Positions 1 through 9,801 are shown, counted from the stretch's first letter. The stretch: 64,000 nucleotides of DNA from Bosea sp. Tri-49 (GCF_003952665.1 NZ_CP017946.1:2418001-2482000), one strand, 5' to 3'. A program made the numbers and translations. The notes: generated from the sequence alone by a model not told the origin.

Positions 1-2
1 TG

Positions 3-344
3 ACGGCAGATGTCGATGCGCCTGAGACCGTGCGCGAGCTCGCCGAGGCCTTCGGCAGCATGGCCGTGCAAATCGAGGCGCGCGAGTTCCGGCTCGGCGG
101 GATGCTGGCGGAGCTCAAGGAGGCCAATCGACGGCTGGAGGACGCCAACCGCAACATCGCCAGCGAGAACGCCGACCTCAAGACCAAGGTGCAGCGCCTC
201 GCCATCGAGATCGACCAGACGCGCAAGGAGCGCGAGGTCGAAGCCATCGTCGAGACCGACTATTTCAGGGCACTGCAGGAGCGTGCCCAGGCAATGCGGC
301 AACGGCGCGAAGCCGGCAGCCCGGAGAAGGGCGAGCGGGCATGA
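3..344 (+). CDS. C-terminal part of a HAMP/coiled-coil protein (cut by the window edge)
   Basis: The reading frame is open from base 3 and runs off the left edge, so only the C-terminal part (about 113 residues) is visible. It starts with what looks like the end of a HAMP linker (ETVRELAEAFGSMA) and continues as a charged, Leu-rich coiled coil of about 60 residues, ending in KGERA. There is no enzymatic domain in the visible part. It overlaps the following MinD-like ATPase by 4 bp (ATGA), so the two are translationally coupled. HAMP-plus-coiled-coil proteins paired with a MinD-like ATPase are membrane signalling modules in alphaproteobacteria and cyanobacteria. A link to the T6SS genes next door is inference. 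An internal GTG at 30 could be mistaken for the start. Confidence 0.6.
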   Translation, partial: TADVDAPETVRELAEAFGSMAVQIEAREFRLGGMLAELKEANRRLEDANRNIASENADLKTKVQRLAIEIDQTRKEREVEAIVETDYFRALQERAQAMRQRREAGSPEKGERA

Positions 345-1114
345 CCATCATCGTCTCGACGCATTCCTACCGGGGAGGCACCGGCAAATCCAACACGACG
401 GCGAACATCGCCGCCCAGCTGGCACGGCGCGGGCGGCGCGTCGCCATCGTCGACACCGATATCCAGTCGCCGGGCATCCACGTCCTGTTCGGCATCGAGC
501 CGGATCGGCTGCGCTATACGCTCAATGATTATCTCTGGGGGCGCTGCCGGATCGAGGAAGCCGCTCACGACGTCACCGACCGGCTGGCCGAGGCGGTCGC
601 GGGTGCGGCGGGCGGAACCGTCATGCTGGTGCCGTCGAGCATACGCCCCGGCGAGATCGCGCGGGTCGTCAAGGAAGGCTACGACGTCAACCTGCTCAAT
701 GACGGCTTTCAGGACCTATCCCGCGCACTGGCGCTGGACTACCTGCTGATCGACACCCATCCCGGCGTCAACGAGGAGACGCTGCTCTCGATCGCGATCT
801 CCGACACGCTCCTGCTCGTGCTGCGGCCCGACCATCAGGATTATCAGGGCACCGCCGTCACGCTCGACCTCGCCCGCAGGCTCGGCGTGCCGCAGTTGCT
901 GCTGATCGTCAACAAGGTGCTGCCCTCGCTCGATTTCCGCGAGCTCTCCGACCGGATCGCCAGCACCTATCGCGTGCCGGTGGCGGCGGTGCTGCCACTC
1001 AGCGAGGACATGGTCAGGCTCGGCAGCGGCGGGCTCTATTCGCTGCTCGCGCCGACATCGGCCTATGCCGACGGCATTGCCGCGATCACGGCCCTGGTCG
1101 ACAGCGATCGCTAG
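341..1114 (+). CDS. MinD/ParA-family P-loop ATPase
   Basis: A 257-residue protein of the SIMIBI P-loop class. The N-terminal motif is RGGTGKS (residues 11-17), a deviant Walker A in which the usual signature lysine of KGG is arginine. The switch I region reads VDTDIQSPG, and LLIDTHPG follows near residue 140. These are hallmarks of MinD/ParA ATPases, which dimerise on ATP and position cell components. The start overlaps the stop of the upstream HAMP protein (ATGA). It is convergent with the Ser/Thr kinase, with only 4 bp between the two stop codons. No partner gene for chromosome or plasmid segregation (parB, minC/E) is visible, so a segregation role is unlikely. Spatial control of a membrane machine or signalling protein is more likely. 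Confidence 0.8.
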   Translation: MTIIVSTHSYRGGTGKSNTTANIAAQLARRGRRVAIVDTDIQSPGIHVLFGIEPDRLRYTLNDYLWGRCRIEEAAHDVTDRLAEAVAGAAGGTVMLVPSSIRPGEIARVVKEGYDVNLLNDGFQDLSRALALDYLLIDTHPGVNEETLLSIAISDTLLLVLRPDHQDYQGTAVTLDLARRLGVPQLLLIVNKVLPSLDFRELSDRIASTYRVPVAAVLPLSEDMVRLGSGGLYSLLAPTSAYADGIAAITALVDSDR

Positions 1115-1118
1115 CCAC

Positions 1119-2465
1119 TCAGCCGAACAGCGTCCGCGCGAAAGCCGAGGCGTCGGCCGGACGCTGCTCGCGCTCGAAGGCTAGCGCTGTCGTCACCGCC
1201 AACCAGACCCTGTCCTCGACATCGACGGGCCTCAGCGGCGCCAAGCTCTGCTCCCGCGCCTCGATCGCCGCCTTGCCGTCGAAGGGGTGGCGTCCGGCGA
1301 GCAGCTCATAGCTGATGCAGCCCAGCGCATAGACGTCATCATCCGCCCGGCGCTCGGCCGTCTCGATCATCTGCGGGCTGGCATAGGCCGGTGTCAGCCC
1401 GCCGAGCGAGGTCGGATCGAAACCACCGTCGCGTGCGGCGCTCGCAATGCCAAAATCGAGAAGCTTCACACCACCCGCCGTCAGGAAGACGTTCGCCGGC
1501 TTGACGTCGGCATGGACCACGCCGCGCGCATGCGCATGGGCAAGGCCGGCGCAGAGGCCAGTGAGGATGTCCCTGCCCTCCTCCCAGCCAACCGCGGTCG
1601 GACCAGCACAGGCAATGCGCTGATCGAGCGGCTCGCCTTCGAGCAGCTCCATGACGATGAAGAGATGGCCGCCATCGCGCTCGAAATCATGGATCGTGAC
1701 GATGTTGGGATGAGCGAGTTCCTGCGCCCGGCGTGCCTCGGCCTCGATGGTACGCAGCGCTTCGGGATGGTGGCGGAAATCACCGCCGAGCAGCTTCAGC
1801 GCGACATAGGGCTGCTGGCGCATCGCTTCGAGCCGGCGCCTGTCGACAGCGCGATAGACCGTGCCCATGCCACCCCGGCCGATCTCGGCATCGAGGATGA
1901 AGCGGTCCTTCAACATGGCGCCGATGCCGATCTGGCGCGTTTCGCGCCGTGGGTCGAGCTCGAAACGCCGGGCGCGGCCGGCCTCGGCATTGCTGGCGTC
2001 CCGCCGGAAGCGCAGGCTGCGGAAATCAGCGAGGCTGGCGTCCAGCGCCGCATCGGAGTGGGCTTCGCTTGTGCGGTTGCGACCACGCAGGCCTACGAAA
2101 TCGCCGATCAGCGCATTGACGACGACTTCGTCGACCTTGTCGCGGATGGTGCCGGCGGGCGGCAGCGGCATGGCCGGATCGGGCGCAGGCGGGCGCGGCG
2201 AGCCGAGTGGGACGGTCGGCGGGTCGAGTCCGGCAGTATCAACCGCGCCGGCCGGCGGGCCGCCGCCCAGCTCACCGGCGAGAAGGGCTGCGAGATCGGC
2301 GGGCAGGCGCCCCTCATTTGCCCAGCTTTCGAGCTGCGCCAGGACCGGCAGCGCCGTGCCGTCGCCAAACACAAGGCTCTTCAGCGCCGCGACGAGTCGC
2401 TCGAAAGGCATCCTCCCCGAGACGAAGGCGTTGAGGGCGCGATCCGCCTCGTCCGCCTTATCCAT
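1119..2465 (-). CDS. Ser/Thr protein kinase, T6SS-linked (non-RD type)
   Basis: A 448-residue protein. Residues 1-185 are a Pro/Ala-rich N-terminal region with no recognised domain, and residues 189-445 form a Hanks-type kinase. The Gly-rich loop is GRGGMGTVY, the ATP-binding lysine is in VALKLL (Lys224), the catalytic loop is HADVKPAN (Asp320) and the metal-binding DFG is at 337-339. The residue before the catalytic Asp is Ala rather than Arg, making this a non-RD kinase. I see no transmembrane segment or periplasmic sensor. It lies 27 bp downstream of the sigma-54 activator on the same strand, at the end of the hcp-clpV side of the T6SS locus. T6SS kinases of the PpkA family phosphorylate Fha-type scaffolds; this second kinase may act on TagH or on the activator. 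Confidence 0.82.
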   Translation of the reverse strand: MDKADEADRALNAFVSGRMPFERLVAALKSLVFGDGTALPVLAQLESWANEGRLPADLAALLAGELGGGPPAGAVDTAGLDPPTVPLGSPRPPAPDPAMPLPPAGTIRDKVDEVVVNALIGDFVGLRGRNRTSEAHSDAALDASLADFRSLRFRRDASNAEAGRARRFELDPRRETRQIGIGAMLKDRFILDAEIGRGGMGTVYRAVDRRRLEAMRQQPYVALKLLGGDFRHHPEALRTIEAEARRAQELAHPNIVTIHDFERDGGHLFIVMELLEGEPLDQRIACAGPTAVGWEEGRDILTGLCAGLAHAHARGVVHADVKPANVFLTAGGVKLLDFGIASAARDGGFDPTSLGGLTPAYASPQMIETAERRADDDVYALGCISYELLAGRHPFDGKAAIEAREQSLAPLRPVDVEDRVWLAVTTALAFEREQRPADASAFARTLFG

Positions 2466-2492
2466 CGATCCTTCCCCTCGGCCCTGCCGTGC

Positions 2493-4109
<1,617 letters not shown>

Positions 4110-4131
4110 CTGGCGGGCTCGTGCAACACCG

Positions 4132-6885
4132 TCACTCGGCCGCCTGCGCCACCGGCTCGGAGCCCGGCAGCGTGAAGCGGTAGGTAAAGCTGCCCTCGGG
4201 ACCGATGTCGACCGACAGGCTCTCGGGCGCATGCTCCTCACCCATCCGGCCGATGATCTCGGTCGCGATCTCCGGCAGGAGCGTGCGGTTGACGATGTGG
4301 TCGATGTTGCGGGCGCCGGTGTCGACATCGGTGCAGCGCGCCGTGATCGCCTCGACGACGGCGTCCGAATAGTGGAATGCCATCTTCTGACTCTCGCGCA
4401 GGCGCTTGCCGACCTTGTTGAGCTTCAGCCGCACAATCTCGCTCAGCACATCCGGCATCAGCGGATAGAACGGCACGATCTGCATGCGGGCCAGCAACGC
4501 CGGCTTGAAGTGCCGAGACAGGCTCGGGCGGATCGCTTCGGTGAGCTCGGCCGTCGACGGCTTCTCCTCCTGCGTCCCCATCGCCGTGATGATGTCGGTG
4601 GCGAGGTTGGAGGTGAGGATGATCACCGTGTTCTTGAAGTCGATGATCCGGCCTTCGCCGTCGGCGAGCGTGCCCTTGTCGAAGACCTGGTAGAACAGGT
4701 TCAGCACCTCCGGATCGGCCTTCTCGCACTCGTCGAGCAGCACGACCGAATAGGGCCGCTGGCGCACCGCCTCGGTCAGCAGCCCGCCCTCGCCATAGCC
4801 GACATAGCCGGCCGGGGCGCCGACAAGCTTGGAGACGGTGTGCTTCTCCTGGAACTCGGACATGTTGATGGTGATCAGGAAGCGCTCACCGCCGAAGAGC
4901 AGGTCGGCGAGTTGTGTCGCGAGCTCGGTCTTGCCGACGCCAGAGGTGCCGACGAAGAGGAAGACCCCCATGGGCTGGCCGGGATTGTTGACGCCGGCCT
5001 TGGCGGCACGCATGCCCTCGTCCAGCGCCGAGACGGCATGATCCTGGCCCTTGATGCGCTGGCGCAGATTGTCCGACATGCCGAGGATGGCAGCGGCCTC
5101 GTCTTTGACCATGCTGCCGACCGGAATGCCGGTCCAGTCCGAGATCACCTGGCCCACGGCGTCGGCTGTGACCTCGTAATGGATCATCGCGGTCTTGCCG
5201 CGGGTCTTCTCCAGCTCGGCGACGGCCTGCTGCAGCTCCTGCTCGGCTGACTTGCGCGAGTTATCAGCCTCTTCGGCCTCCTCCTCGTCGCGGTCGTCAT
5301 CCTCGTCGTCGCCATCATCATTGTCGGCGGCATTGGCTTCCAGCTGCGCTATTCCCTCCGGACCGAGGCCGAGTTCGCGGCGCAGCTCGACGATGCGGTC
5401 GACCAGCGCCTTCTCGCGCTCCCATTGTACGATCGCCTCGGCCTTCTCGGCCTCGATCCCGGCGATCTCCTCCTCGACCTCGGCGATGCGCGGATTGTCC
5501 TTGCCGAGGGTACCCCGGTCACGCTCCAGCGCAGAAAGCTCGCGGCGCAGCGTCGCGATGCGGCGCTCCTGATCGTCGATGCTGGCCGGCTTGCTGGACA
5601 GCGAGAGCTTCACCCGAGCGCAGGCGGTGTCGAGCACGTCGACTGCCTTGTCGGGCAATTGCCGGCCGGAGATGTAGCGGGCCGAGAGGTTGGCGGCGGC
5701 GGCGACGGCATCGTCGCGGACATAGACGCCGTGGCTCTTCTCGTAAGCCGCGCGCAGGCCGCGCACGATGGTGATCGCCTCCGTCGGCGAAGGCTCGTCG
5801 AGCTTGACCAGCTGGAAGCGCCGCGCCAGCGCCGGATCCCTCTCGAAATACTTCTTGTATTCCGACCAGGTCGTGGCCGCGACAGTGCGCAGCTCACCCC
5901 GAGCGAGCGCCGGCTTCAGCAGATTGGCGGCATCGCCGCCACCCGCCGAAGCGCCAGCGCCGACCAGCATGTGCGCCTCGTCGATGAACAGCGCGATCGG
6001 CTTGGGCGAGGCCTTGACCTCGTCGATGATGCCCTTGAGCCGGTTCTCGAACTCGCCTTTGACGCCGGCGCCAGCCTGCAGCATGCCAAGATCGAGGCTG
6101 AGCAACTCGACATTCCTGAGGAAGTCCGGGACGTCACCTTCGGCCATCTTGAGCGCGAGGCCCTCGACCACCGCGGTCTTGCCGACGCCGGGATCGCCGA
6201 CGCAGATCGGGTTGTTCTTGCGGCGTCGGCCGAGGATGTCGATCATCTGCCGGATCTCGCGGTCACGGCCGAAGACTGGATCGATCTTGCCCTTGCGCGC
6301 CTGCTCGGTGAAGTTGATCGTGAAGCGGGCGAGCGCGCCGTCGGGCGGAAGGACGCCGTTGCCGGCCTGGCCAGAGGCTCCACCGAGTGTCGCCGCGGGA
6401 ACGGCCGGCTCTTCGGCCGAGGACGCGACGATGTCGCGGAACTTGGCCTTGATCTCGGCGAGCGGGATTGCCCGCAGCGCCTCGAACCAGTCGGCCATCG
6501 CGTAGCGGCTGGGGTTGGCGAGCAGCGCCGCGACGATCGCCCCCGAGCGAATCTGCTGCTGGCTGAGCTCGATCGAGCTGATCAGCCAGGTATCGGTGAG
6601 CAATTCGATCAGCCCCGGCGAGAAAACGGGCCGGCCGGTATTGCCGGTTTTGAGGGTTTCGGTGGCGCGCTGAAGGCCGCGCTTCAGACCCGAAGCATCG
6701 AGCCCGAACTGCTTGAGGATGATGCCGAGATCGCGCTGCTCATCTTCCGCCATCACAAGCAGGAGATGCTCGACCGCCACCTCGTAATGGCCGCGGCCAA
6801 CGCTGTGGCCAGCTGCCGTTTCGAGCGCCCGCTTGACGTAAGGGTTCAGCCGCCCGAGCAGCTGCTTGAGATCGACCTGGACCAT
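4132..6885 (-). CDS. tssH: T6SS sheath-disassembly ATPase ClpV (TssH)
   Basis: A 917-residue Clp/Hsp100 AAA+ ATPase that unfolds and recycles contracted TssB/TssC sheath in the cytoplasm. It has an N-terminal Clp-N repeat domain (residues 1-150), a first AAA+ module (GDPGVGKT, LFIDEAHM), a coiled middle domain, and a second AAA+ module (GTSGVGKTE, LLDECEKA). A strongly acidic, Asp/Glu-rich stretch at about residues 515-545 sits between the middle domain and the second ATPase module. That is not typical of ClpV and may be a lineage-specific linker. I chose the ATG at 6885 (MVQVDLKQLL), preceded by an AGGGGG Shine-Dalgarno, rather than the longer frame from 6993. It lies downstream of hcp and upstream of the sigma-54 activator. 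Confidence 0.95.
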   Translation of the reverse strand: MVQVDLKQLLGRLNPYVKRALETAAGHSVGRGHYEVAVEHLLLVMAEDEQRDLGIILKQFGLDASGLKRGLQRATETLKTGNTGRPVFSPGLIELLTDTWLISSIELSQQQIRSGAIVAALLANPSRYAMADWFEALRAIPLAEIKAKFRDIVASSAEEPAVPAATLGGASGQAGNGVLPPDGALARFTINFTEQARKGKIDPVFGRDREIRQMIDILGRRRKNNPICVGDPGVGKTAVVEGLALKMAEGDVPDFLRNVELLSLDLGMLQAGAGVKGEFENRLKGIIDEVKASPKPIALFIDEAHMLVGAGASAGGGDAANLLKPALARGELRTVAATTWSEYKKYFERDPALARRFQLVKLDEPSPTEAITIVRGLRAAYEKSHGVYVRDDAVAAAANLSARYISGRQLPDKAVDVLDTACARVKLSLSSKPASIDDQERRIATLRRELSALERDRGTLGKDNPRIAEVEEEIAGIEAEKAEAIVQWEREKALVDRIVELRRELGLGPEGIAQLEANAADNDDGDDEDDDRDEEEAEEADNSRKSAEQELQQAVAELEKTRGKTAMIHYEVTADAVGQVISDWTGIPVGSMVKDEAAAILGMSDNLRQRIKGQDHAVSALDEGMRAAKAGVNNPGQPMGVFLFVGTSGVGKTELATQLADLLFGGERFLITINMSEFQEKHTVSKLVGAPAGYVGYGEGGLLTEAVRQRPYSVVLLDECEKADPEVLNLFYQVFDKGTLADGEGRIIDFKNTVIILTSNLATDIITAMGTQEEKPSTAELTEAIRPSLSRHFKPALLARMQIVPFYPLMPDVLSEIVRLKLNKVGKRLRESQKMAFHYSDAVVEAITARCTDVDTGARNIDHIVNRTLLPEIATEIIGRMGEEHAPESLSVDIGPEGSFTYRFTLPGSEPVAQAAE

Positions 6886-7029
6886 GGTGAAACGCCCCCT
6901 GCCTGGCGCCTGGCGCCGGATGTCGCGCCGGGCTTGAGGCCCGGTCTGCGCGATGGCGTACCTCACAGCGTCGAGGTGACTGGCCGATGACATCTACGTC
7001 ACCGTGCCGTTGCAAGATCCCCAGCAAGA

Positions 7030-7054
7030 CCGCCGCGCAGGGGCTGCGCGGCGG
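7030..7054 (-). other. GC-rich hairpin between hcp and clpV
   Basis: A perfect 11-bp stem (CCGCCGCGCAG / CTGCGCGGCGG) with a GGG loop lies 14 bp beyond the hcp stop codon on the minus strand. The hairpin is followed by TCTTGCTGGGG rather than a run of T, so it is not a classical intrinsic terminator. It may act as a leaky terminator or an RNA-stabilising 3' structure that lets Hcp be made in excess over ClpV. A smaller 6-bp hairpin is at 6928-6944. The role is inference. Confidence 0.55.
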
Positions 7055-7068
7055 CTGATTTCGCCGGA

Positions 7069-7587
7069 TCAGGCGCTCTGCCAGGAATCCTCGCCCTCGG
7101 TCGAAGCCTTGGTGTGCTTCCAGGTCACCTTCTCATAGGTGAAGGACCAGTCTTCCATCGGGCGCAGATGGTCGTTCGCCTGGGTGACGGTCAGCGGCAG
7201 ATAGGACTTGCCTTCGCAAAGCTTGGCGTTCTCCCACTTGAACTCGAAGAATTCCTCCGGCTCGCCAAGGCCGGCGGTGTCCGGGCGGTAGAACTTGCAG
7301 ACGATCTCGGTCAGCGTCTCACCCTTGGCCAGCGCCTGCCAGAGCAGCGGCGAGGACCGGTCCATCAGCTTGGTGAAGGTGACCGGCTGGTGGACGCGGG
7401 CGCCGGAGGTGAAGCCCGACTTCGGATCGCGCGGGTTGATCACGCCGCTGGTGAAGGAGAGCACGGTGATCTCGTTGCCGTGCTTGTCGTATTTGGCGCC
7501 GGCGCCGGCGCTCTTGATCGTGCTGGCCTCGCTGGAGATGTCCCCCTGCTTCTGGCCCTTGATGGTCATGTAGGCGTCGAGTGCCAT
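7069..7587 (-). CDS. hcp: Hcp, T6SS inner tube protein (TssD)
   Basis: A 172-residue Hcp-family protein. It begins MALDAYMTIKGQKQGDI, a typical Hcp start, and has the conserved VTFTKLMDRSSP segment and the C-terminal WSFTYEKVTW strand. Hcp hexamers stack into the tube expelled by sheath contraction and also carry small effectors. Hcp is the hallmark secreted product of the system. Its gene is followed by a hairpin and clpV, and it is preceded by a strong sigma-54 promoter at 7639-7654, so it forms its own highly expressed unit apart from vgrG. The length is normal and there is no C-terminal effector extension. Confidence 0.96.
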   Translation of the reverse strand: MALDAYMTIKGQKQGDISSEASTIKSAGAGAKYDKHGNEITVLSFTSGVINPRDPKSGFTSGARVHQPVTFTKLMDRSSPLLWQALAKGETLTEIVCKFYRPDTAGLGEPEEFFEFKWENAKLCEGKSYLPLTVTQANDHLRPMEDWSFTYEKVTWKHTKASTEGEDSWQSA

Positions 7588-7909
7588 TGTTCTCTTCCCT
7601 GGAATTCGCTGCTCCGGCTCGAGCCGGCGCCCTTGCTCGGCAAGGGGCGTACCAAGTGGAAGAAATCACCTATCCTATTGATCTAATTTTGATAAAGCTG
7701 TTTGCGTCACTGCCGTGACTGCGCAGTTTCCTGCGCTCATTCGGCTAACTGCGCAGGCGCACGCTCACCTCGATCTGGCTGCCGGGCCGAAGACAGACTA
7801 GCGACGCCGGTCATGCCTATGCAGCGCGCCGCAACTACGGCGACGTAGAACGCGGAACCGCAGCGATCCAAAGCTGAACAGAATGGATGGAGTGAGCCGG
7901 ATTGCGGCT
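7588..7909. other. Intergenic region upstream of hcp (322 bp)
   Basis: Both flanking genes are on the minus strand. The half nearest hcp holds the sigma-54 promoter (7639-7654) and an AT-rich stretch at about 7665-7690 that could contribute upstream or bending sequence. The rest is GC-rich with no convincing ORF. I see no clear terminator for the vgrG unit. Binding sites for the activator would be expected at about 7720-7800, but I cannot define them by eye. Confidence 0.6.
7639..7654 (-). promoter_or_regulatory. Sigma-54 promoter of hcp
   Basis: Read on the minus strand the sequence is TGGTACG-CCCC-TTGCC. The sigma-54 consensus is TGGCACG-N4-TTGCW. The invariant GG (-24) and GC (-12) are exactly 10 bp apart. 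The site lies about 50 bp upstream of the hcp ATG, so transcription would start near 7628. A sigma-54 activator is encoded 3.5 kb downstream in the same orientation. Confidence 0.85.
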
Positions 7910-8269
7910 TCAGGGACGCGTTCGGCCGACAGCTTCCAGCCGGCTGTCGCAGGCGAGGACGGCGCGCGTCACCAAGTCGACGACGAGGTCGGCGCTGACG
8001 CGATAGCCCATGTCGCCGGCGACCATTTCCCCGCTGACATGGATGCCGGCGCAGGCGCGGCGTTCACGCTGCGTCTGCGCGGCCGGGCTCGCCGACAGCC
8101 TGATCCGCACCGGCCGGCCATCCGGCAGCATGGTCTCGCGCCAGCTCTCGCCCGGCACGGCAACGAGATGGAAGCCGAACGCTTCGCCCGGGAAGACCTG
8201 GGTGCGCACCGCCTCATGGACGAGCGCGGCAAGCGGATCGAGTTCGCGTGTCGGTGGCTGCCAGATCAT
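7910..8269 (-). CDS. Hypothetical protein encoded directly after vgrG
   Basis: A 119-residue protein that I do not recognise. It starts 7 bp after the vgrG stop and is therefore probably in the vgrG transcript. There is no signal peptide or membrane segment. The sequence is of mixed alpha/beta character, with MIWQPPTRELDPLAALV at the N-terminus and a C-terminal Val-rich stretch (DLVVDLVTRAVLAC). Small genes just after vgrG often encode adaptors, chaperones, effectors or immunity proteins, so a tip-associated role is likely, but nothing in the sequence shows which. Confidence 0.6.
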   Translation of the reverse strand: MIWQPPTRELDPLAALVHEAVRTQVFPGEAFGFHLVAVPGESWRETMLPDGRPVRIRLSASPAAQTQRERRACAGIHVSGEMVAGDMGYRVSADLVVDLVTRAVLACDSRLEAVGRTRP

Positions 8270-8276
8270 CGCAGGT

Positions 8277-9773
8277 TCAACTGGCAGAGCCGTCGTTCAT
8301 CTCGAACAGCGTGCCCGACGGCGAGCGGAAGCGGTTGAGCGTGCGGTTGCGCTTGGAGACGACGTTCGGCGTCAGCGGGTTCGGCACCGCACCGACGATG
8401 ATCGGCCGGTCGATATCGCCGTTGACGCAGGAGAGGATGACCTCGGTGCCTTTCAACAGCGGGAAGTGCATGCCGGTGTCGGACGGACCGGCATAGGGCT
8501 CGGCCTTGCGCAGGAATTCGCTCGCCTTGCCCTCGGCGCTGTCGCCTTCATCATAGCGCAGGCGGACCTTGTAGCGCCCCTGCGTATCGACCTCGGCCCG
8601 CGTGCCGTCGGCCTCGCCGTCGACGAAGGCGTTGAAGAGCCCGGCCGCCAGCGGCCGCGGCGTGCGCCGCTCGGGCCGGAACGGCACGGAAAGCGGGATC
8701 GCCTCGAAGCGGTTGCCATAGGGCGCGCCGGCGACGGCCTCAGCCGTACCATAGCCGACCGGGGCCGGGGTCGAGACCTCGTGCTCCACCGAGATGACGA
8801 GGTAGCGGTCGTCGAGCGAGGGGTGCCCGCTCAGGCGGAAGAACATGCCCGGGCGCAGTTGCGGCGCATTGCTGACACCGCGGAAGACCTTGGCCCGACA
8901 GGCGATCTCCTCGGCCCGGACCTTGGCGAGATGGTCGCCCTCGTCGGGCTCGAGGAAGTGCTGGCCGTATTCGATGATGGTGCCGGTCTTGCCGCCTTCG
9001 ACCTCGGCGCGGGCGCGCAGCAGCAGCGCCGGCTTCTCGGGATTGTACTCGCGCAGCACCACCGATTTCGTCACCGGCCGGGCGACGAAGCCGAACGAAG
9101 TCACCGCCGCCTGAGACGTGGTGATCGCGTCACGGCCATGGCGATAAGGCAAAGATTTCGCCTCGATGAACGCGACGTTGCTGTCGCCGAACACCGCGGT
9201 CTCGCCATCCTGGCCCTGCTTGAAGAAATAGAAGATGCCGCTGCCCTCGCACCAGCGCGACAGGAAGGAAAGGTCGCTCTCATTGTACTGCACGATGAAC
9301 TCGCGCTCGCGATAGCTCGCGGCGAGATTAAGCTCGTGATCGATGGTGATGTGGCCGTGATTGGCCGCCAGCGAGCCCTCGAGTTCCTTCTGGATGATGT
9401 CCTTGACCGAGACCTTGCTGGTCGAGCCATAGACCTGGTTCTGGCGGCTGAGCTCGAGCATCCGGAGGCGCGGCGCGATCACCGCGGCATAGAGATGGCT
9501 CTGGTCGCCGAGTGGGTCCTCGGCGGCGAATTCGACGACGACGCCGTGCACAGCGAGCTCGCCGGCCTCGGTGTTCAGCGTCAGATTCGCCCGCTCGCCG
9601 ATGACGTCCTCGGGGCTGATCGCCTTGTCCGAGCGGAACGCAACCCGGTAGGCGTAAGGCTCCGAGATCGCTTCGCGGCCAGTGACCCGCTCGACATGCA
9701 GGCCGTCCTTGATGCCACCGCTGGCGAGGCTGAGCGCGATCGTGGTGTCGTGACTGGCAGGTCGGTCGAGCAT
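8277..9773 (-). CDS. vgrG: VgrG spike protein (TssI), short form without the C-terminal needle
   Basis: A 498-residue VgrG. The gp27-like base domain covers about residues 1-370. The gp5 OB-fold follows (GRYKVRLRYDEGD to HFPLLKGTEVILSCVNGDIDRPIIVG). The protein then ends at SGTLFEMNDGSAS, exactly where the beta-helical needle and DUF2345-type extension normally begin. I looked downstream in other frames and found no needle, so this is not a recent frameshift. VgrG trimers cap the Hcp tube and carry PAAR proteins and effectors. It lies downstream of the ppkA-like kinase with a 36-bp gap and has an upstream element shared with the DUF2169 operon (9802-9839). The missing needle may be supplied in trans by DUF3540-type proteins encoded at 37.6-39.7 kb; that is inference. 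Confidence 0.92.
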   Translation of the reverse strand: MLDRPASHDTTIALSLASGGIKDGLHVERVTGREAISEPYAYRVAFRSDKAISPEDVIGERANLTLNTEAGELAVHGVVVEFAAEDPLGDQSHLYAAVIAPRLRMLELSRQNQVYGSTSKVSVKDIIQKELEGSLAANHGHITIDHELNLAASYREREFIVQYNESDLSFLSRWCEGSGIFYFFKQGQDGETAVFGDSNVAFIEAKSLPYRHGRDAITTSQAAVTSFGFVARPVTKSVVLREYNPEKPALLLRARAEVEGGKTGTIIEYGQHFLEPDEGDHLAKVRAEEIACRAKVFRGVSNAPQLRPGMFFRLSGHPSLDDRYLVISVEHEVSTPAPVGYGTAEAVAGAPYGNRFEAIPLSVPFRPERRTPRPLAAGLFNAFVDGEADGTRAEVDTQGRYKVRLRYDEGDSAEGKASEFLRKAEPYAGPSDTGMHFPLLKGTEVILSCVNGDIDRPIIVGAVPNPLTPNVVSKRNRTLNRFRSPSGTLFEMNDGSAS

Positions 9774-9801
9774 GGCACGTCGCGTCCGATAAGAGGAACG
9801 A

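Noticed and set aside
5425..6990. 521-residue open frame opposite clpV (and a similar one at 3955-5250)
   Set aside because: Shadow frames of clpV and the activator; no domain and no plausible ribosome site.
8230..8290. Possible frameshift that removed the VgrG needle
   Set aside because: The downstream DNA is fully used by a well-formed 119-residue gene starting 7 bp later, and no needle-like sequence appears in other frames.
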